From: Bacteroidaceae bacterium
Lineage (GTDB): Bacteria; Bacteroidota; Bacteroidia; Bacteroidales; Bacteroidaceae
Length of the DNA stretch: 53,557 nt
Direction of reading: 5' to 3'
NCBI GenBank assembly: GCA_024401225.1
Contig: JAKSLM010000016.1
Span: forward strand, 1 to 53,557
In this document: positions 51,301-53,557 of the stretch, in pieces
Layout of the letters: each line of letters begins with the position of its first letter
Position numbering within the stretch: position 1 is the stretch's first letter
Made by a program: the position numbers and the translations under genes
Notes under the pieces: model-generated
Database searches by the model: none
What the model was told of the DNA's origin: nothing
What the model saw: only the letters and a program-made list of their open reading frames with translations

Positions 51301-53507
51301 AGAGCGCAATCTTCAAGGTTTGGCATTATGACCGTCCAGTTTCCAGCAAGATCATCAAAGATAATAGTGGAAAGATACTTCACCATAATATCTTTGATGT
51401 CGTCTGCACGTCTTCCCTTTACCTCACGCTGAGAGTATTCAGCAAATGGAAGATGAAGATTTTCAAAAACGAGACGGGCTATCTTTGTGCTATCAATAGG
51501 TTCTGTCGTATCTTTGAGTGCATTCCATATAGCTGAACGTATCTTTCCTATGCGGATAAAGTCATTGAAATGACCTGCTTGTAGCGCTGCATCCTGTCGG
51601 GCATCAACAAACGTCATTACCTTACGGTCTTTCTCTTCGACACCCATCTGTTGCATGAGTATGATGTCTTCGTATGACAAGACCGTTGTTGCAGTACTTC
51701 TACCTTCACCGCCAATCTTTGCAAGTTTTGACCATTCTGATTGTTTACCTTTGAATACAGCAAGGGATGTAGGATCAAACTTTAGCGGTGATGGAACATA
51801 TACTGCCTCAAAGTATTCGTAACCCTCAAAGACAGACTCAAAAGAATATGAACCATCTGTACGGACAAATATTTTACGAGGCAGACGCTCCTGATAGTTC
51901 TTCTTAAGTTTACGTTCGCCTTTTCTGTTTACAGTGAACCATTCTTCCGGTAATTCCTCAGAGTTCTCATCAAACATATAGTCATCTGCAGTCTCATTCT
52001 CATGTGGAAGAATAATGTAACCGCTATTCACGTCACCTTCATCCTCAGTCACAACACGCCCATCAAAACTACGTGGTACGAGTCTTTGAGCTCCAGTTTC
52101 AAGACTTATTACATAGAACTCATGACCGCTAAGACGGCTAAAGACAAGAGGATAGTACATAATCTTAATGTCGCCATGTGACAAATCCTCGCAGTAAAGT
52201 TTCTCTTCTACTGTGATACGACGATTTGTCGTACTTCCTATTGTTGCATATACATTACCGGTCTGAGGGATAAACTGATGTACCTTGTATGGAAGGATAT
52301 GCGTACCCTTCCCTATGTTGATTCTGTTACACCAATCAAGAACTTCGAGAATATGATTCTGGCACTTAGTTATCTCAATGCCAATCTTGACACTGAGCTT
52401 GCCTGCCATATCTTCTATCGTTATAGGATTGCCACGGAAGTACTTATGCTCCTTTCTTACATAGTTAAGGGCAATTTCTTGTTCTATCCATATAGCAGTA
52501 GGATATGACACCGCCATATTCTCGTCAATATCCAAAGGTACACCAGTGTTTATTGCATTCCTAAGTTCTGCATCAGAAGGTTCGTCTTCTTTCAGACCTA
52601 TGCTGAGGGTTTCATCAATAACTTGATCTTTGGTGTATGTACTGCCAAATATACATGAAGCAACCTCTGCAACCTTTTCTTTCTGTTGTCCATAAGTCAT
52701 GGTCTCATCTGCAACCATTGTAGCAGATGTACCAAAGCAAAGTACTTTGCCAGCAGCCTGAGCTTTGATACGACGAATAAGGAATGAAACGTCACTTCCT
52801 TGCATTCCACGATACGTATGCAATTCATCAAACACAAGGAAATGGAGATTTTCAAGGAAACAGTTTCTAAGTGACTGCTCACTTCCTGCACGAGTCATGA
52901 GAAGTTCCAGCATCATATAGTTGGTCAAAATGATGTTGGGAGGATTCAGCTGCATCTTGGTACGAGCTTCATCATTCTCCTGTCCTGTGTATTTACCGAA
53001 AGTAAAAGGTGACTTACGACCAGTTTTTTCTTCAAACGCATCTTTGTAACGGTTCAATTCTTCCCACTGAGAATTGATAAGAGCATTCATTGGATATACA
53101 ATGATAGCTACAGTCTTATTCTCACACTCATCCTCATGGTTGAGTATGTAATTGAAGATTGTAGCCATGAATGTACGAGATTTACCTGATCCCGTACCAG
53201 AGGTTACGATAAACTCTTTATCCTGACATCCTAATTCTATTGCTTCTTGTTGATGCTTGTAGAATGATGTAGCAAAGAATAACTCAAGGTCTTTGTGTAT
53301 AGGAAGCCCATTAGCAATCATTTCCTTAACTCCAACTCCCTTTTCGAAGTTAGGGTTAAATTGAATGAGTGCTTTAGGCCATAATTTCTCTGTTCGGATG
53401 GCATCATTAACTTCATCCTCAATACGCTTATCCTTAATAGTGACAAAACTTTCGAGGTATGATTTATAGCTGTCCTTCAGTTTATCGTAAAGTCCAATGA
53501 TATTCAT
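48330..53507 (-). CDS. DEAH helicase with DUF1998-like region and C-terminal nuclease-like domain
   Basis: A 1725-aa protein. The first motor has TSGTGSGKS at 102-110 and the DELH box near 228 (LVFDELHTYRG); after a long insert, the second motor shows YCSPTMELGIDIKDL and QRAGRAGRSG near 1010-1019, as in MrfA, DruE and DrmB helicases. A DUF1998-like segment follows (LLYAL-type run FLYAFKQAIEDVFQVEG, then EGSLGVLDRLV, near 1490-1560), but the usual Cys cluster is missing: the place reads DYSNLLNYYNQPFHPEID. The last 90 residues look like a Vsr/DUF559-type PD-(D/E)XK fold (EYEFLKYL, YYVQPDFMY, IVIFCDGTPHD). It heads the operon; the promoter is near or beyond the right end. Its start MNIIGLYDKLKDSYK looks natural. 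Confidence 0.88.
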   Translation of the reverse strand: MNIIGLYDKLKDSYKSYLESFVTIKDKRIEDEVNDAIRTEKLWPKALIQFNPNFEKGVGVKEMIANGLPIHKDLELFFATSFYKHQQEAIELGCQDKEFIVTSGTGSGKSRTFMATIFNYILNHEDECENKTVAIIVYPMNALINSQWEELNRYKDAFEEKTGRKSPFTFGKYTGQENDEARTKMQLNPPNIILTNYMMLELLMTRAGSEQSLRNCFLENLHFLVFDELHTYRGMQGSDVSFLIRRIKAQAAGKVLCFGTSATMVADETMTYGQQKEKVAEVASCIFGSTYTKDQVIDETLSIGLKEDEPSDAELRNAINTGVPLDIDENMAVSYPTAIWIEQEIALNYVRKEHKYFRGNPITIEDMAGKLSVKIGIEITKCQNHILEVLDWCNRINIGKGTHILPYKVHQFIPQTGNVYATIGSTTNRRITVEEKLYCEDLSHGDIKIMYYPLVFSRLSGHEFYVISLETGAQRLVPRSFDGRVVTEDEGDVNSGYIILPHENETADDYMFDENSEELPEEWFTVNRKGERKLKKNYQERLPRKIFVRTDGSYSFESVFEGYEYFEAVYVPSPLKFDPTSLAVFKGKQSEWSKLAKIGGEGRSTATTVLSYEDIILMQQMGVEEKDRKVMTFVDARQDAALQAGHFNDFIRIGKIRSAIWNALKDTTEPIDSTKIARLVFENLHLPFAEYSQREVKGRRADDIKDIMVKYLSTIIFDDLAGNWTVIMPNLEDCALLNINYKYLHDEITGDNDSDRLYDVEELEGLNDEEKEEFIIQILDFFRHKLCIYTPDRKEGEVKDTMKAIRDNLKKPWTLDENDRIDTYHELFLVKPRRRNDFNLESGGYRSKLATFVKDYLNKHNVNIPLGSEEAYIDYMKRLFHVLENYIIDNGDGTYQLDYGSVLWEAGDKETQRRDMTRIRVLAEYDQLVYHPNRYFQNFYQNIPLGSVNLEAKDHTGQVQKEERELREQEFREGKFPVLYCSPTMELGIDIKDLSVVGMRNVPPTPANYTQRAGRAGRSGQAALVYTYCRPRNSHENFYLHNPEKMVKGEVKAPRMELVNEELFRTHLHSTILSLCPIPQLSDGVSKLVDYSDINNITLLDEVRIHLRLSVERKQEIKDVFKKVMSDTFLSERMESESPRWFTDTWIDNILNSYENDFDHSLDRWRALYKQAQTQIEEASRIINDRTYGESSQEKRDAHMRQARGENQRDMLLGVNQGKNREENEFYPYRYLASEGFLPGYNFTKLPQRAMLQYKSDAVEFLSRPKSLALSEFGPQNIIYNNGGKFRISRMLLTQDPLSHKFFYNPKTGVVYKDQESSEHHTDIITGESLDGLAKLIPGTCIQAQDMVATEREKITCQEEERNRKYYQTKTFFSSDDPRTIHEMELKSNGQHLANIRYIPSCRITYILESRNDDSSNGFAFDTKTGIWISNNDLAKIRTEQEQHSEKAENVKFVKLFTETTANAIYIQPLQALLLQDKGAVRTFLYAFKQAIEDVFQVEGSEIGADVMGEGNVPNVFIYENAEGSLGVLDRLVKEPDSYREVVARAYEICFGKKKDLTPDELNSLTPADYSNLLNYYNQPFHPEIDIRKIYSALKIMQQATVEVHHAGVETSYDEQYRILEAERDHNSSTEYEFLKYLHDHRLRLPDKAQPMFPDEYYVQPDFMYGNRIVIFCDGTPHDRPEVQEDDRHKREVLEDAGFVVLAWHYATPLEEFINSHPDIFTPVN

Positions 53508-53557
53508 AACTACATATTTGTTGGTGCAAGCAGATCTCTTCTATCTACTCCAAGGAG
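53508..53557. other. Window edge upstream of the defence operon
   Basis: 50 bases in front of the large helicase gene. Too short to tell whether more genes of the operon lie upstream; no clear promoter is seen. Confidence 0.4.

Noticed and set aside
38123-53507. A complete BREX or DISARM locus
   Set aside because: BrxA/B/C/Z, PglZ and Lon-like BrxL are absent for BREX; DrmA and PLD-type DrmC are absent for DISARM.

Overview
The window looks like chromosome of a Bacteroidales bacterium, most likely Prevotella/Segatella or a relative. Upstream of many genes there is a Bacteroidota-type -7 box of the form TAnnTTTG, sometimes with a TTTG -33 element 19-20 nt further up, and no obvious Shine-Dalgarno pattern. 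The gene content also fits: a GH26/GH130/GPH-transporter/cellobiose-epimerase mannan locus, DUF3316, a class II superoxide reductase, a pta-ackA pair and short simple repeats between genes. This placement is inferred from content only.

Layout. (1) 0.1-11.6 kb is mostly housekeeping: a LysR regulator divergent from superoxide reductase, a DUF4332 helix-hairpin-helix protein, an acyl-CoA synthetase/ACP/acyltransferase fusion, ackA and pta split by a four-helix-bundle gene that sits between inverted repeats, topoisomerase IV subunit A (parC), and a DUF3316 envelope protein. (2) 11.6-19.1 kb is an accessory patch: an Abi_2/HEPN abortive-infection protein with its own promoter, a structured ~250-nt RNA candidate, a five-gene membrane operon (membrane-anchored unknown, YidD-like, SPFH+GYF, coiled-coil membrane protein, zinc ribbon+TPR), a probable relaxase relic and a DUF4143 ATPase. 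(3) 19.5-30.6 kb holds a lipoprotein 5'-nucleotidase, an exported esterase, and a six-gene mannan/galactomannan operon in transcription order GH26 mannanase, GH130 phosphorylase, GPH sugar transporter, cellobiose 2-epimerase, mannose-6-phosphate isomerase and GH36 alpha-galactosidase. (4) 30.9-35.6 kb holds an ATP-grasp enzyme followed by two cytosolic alpha/beta hydrolases, a chorismate mutase/HMGL-like aldolase pair, and rubredoxin. (5) A tRNA-Pro(CGG) at 35.7 kb marks the edge of an AT-rich defence island that runs to the right end.

The most interesting part is the island. Seven genes are packed on the minus strand with gaps of 2-9 nt or overlaps: a 1725-aa DEAH helicase with a DUF1998-like region and a C-terminal nuclease-like domain, a 959-aa SNF2/RapA-like helicase, a DUF1016 (YhcG) PD-(D/E)XK nuclease, a 1369-aa Eco57I/PglX-like adenine methylase, a GHKL ATPase with a STAS-like N-terminus, a DUF4325 STAS-like protein, and a two-helix membrane protein. 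Behind them lie a decayed second DUF1016 gene and a 506-aa protein with a HEPN-type RNxxxH motif. The helicases and methylase resemble parts of DISARM, Druantia and BREX, but I do not recognise this exact set. A second notable signal is a family of 26-27 bp palindromes bounded by AATT that lie inside the coding sequence of both DUF1016 copies and add short peptides.

How the parts may work together: the mannan operon gives a phosphorolytic route from mannan to mannose phosphate and then fructose-6-phosphate, and pta-ackA supplies acetate fermentation. Superoxide reductase and rubredoxin fit an anaerobe coping with oxygen. The island probably restricts foreign DNA by methylation-based self recognition, with helicase/nuclease attack and perhaps a GHKL-STAS-membrane switch. 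These functional links are inference from family knowledge and gene order.
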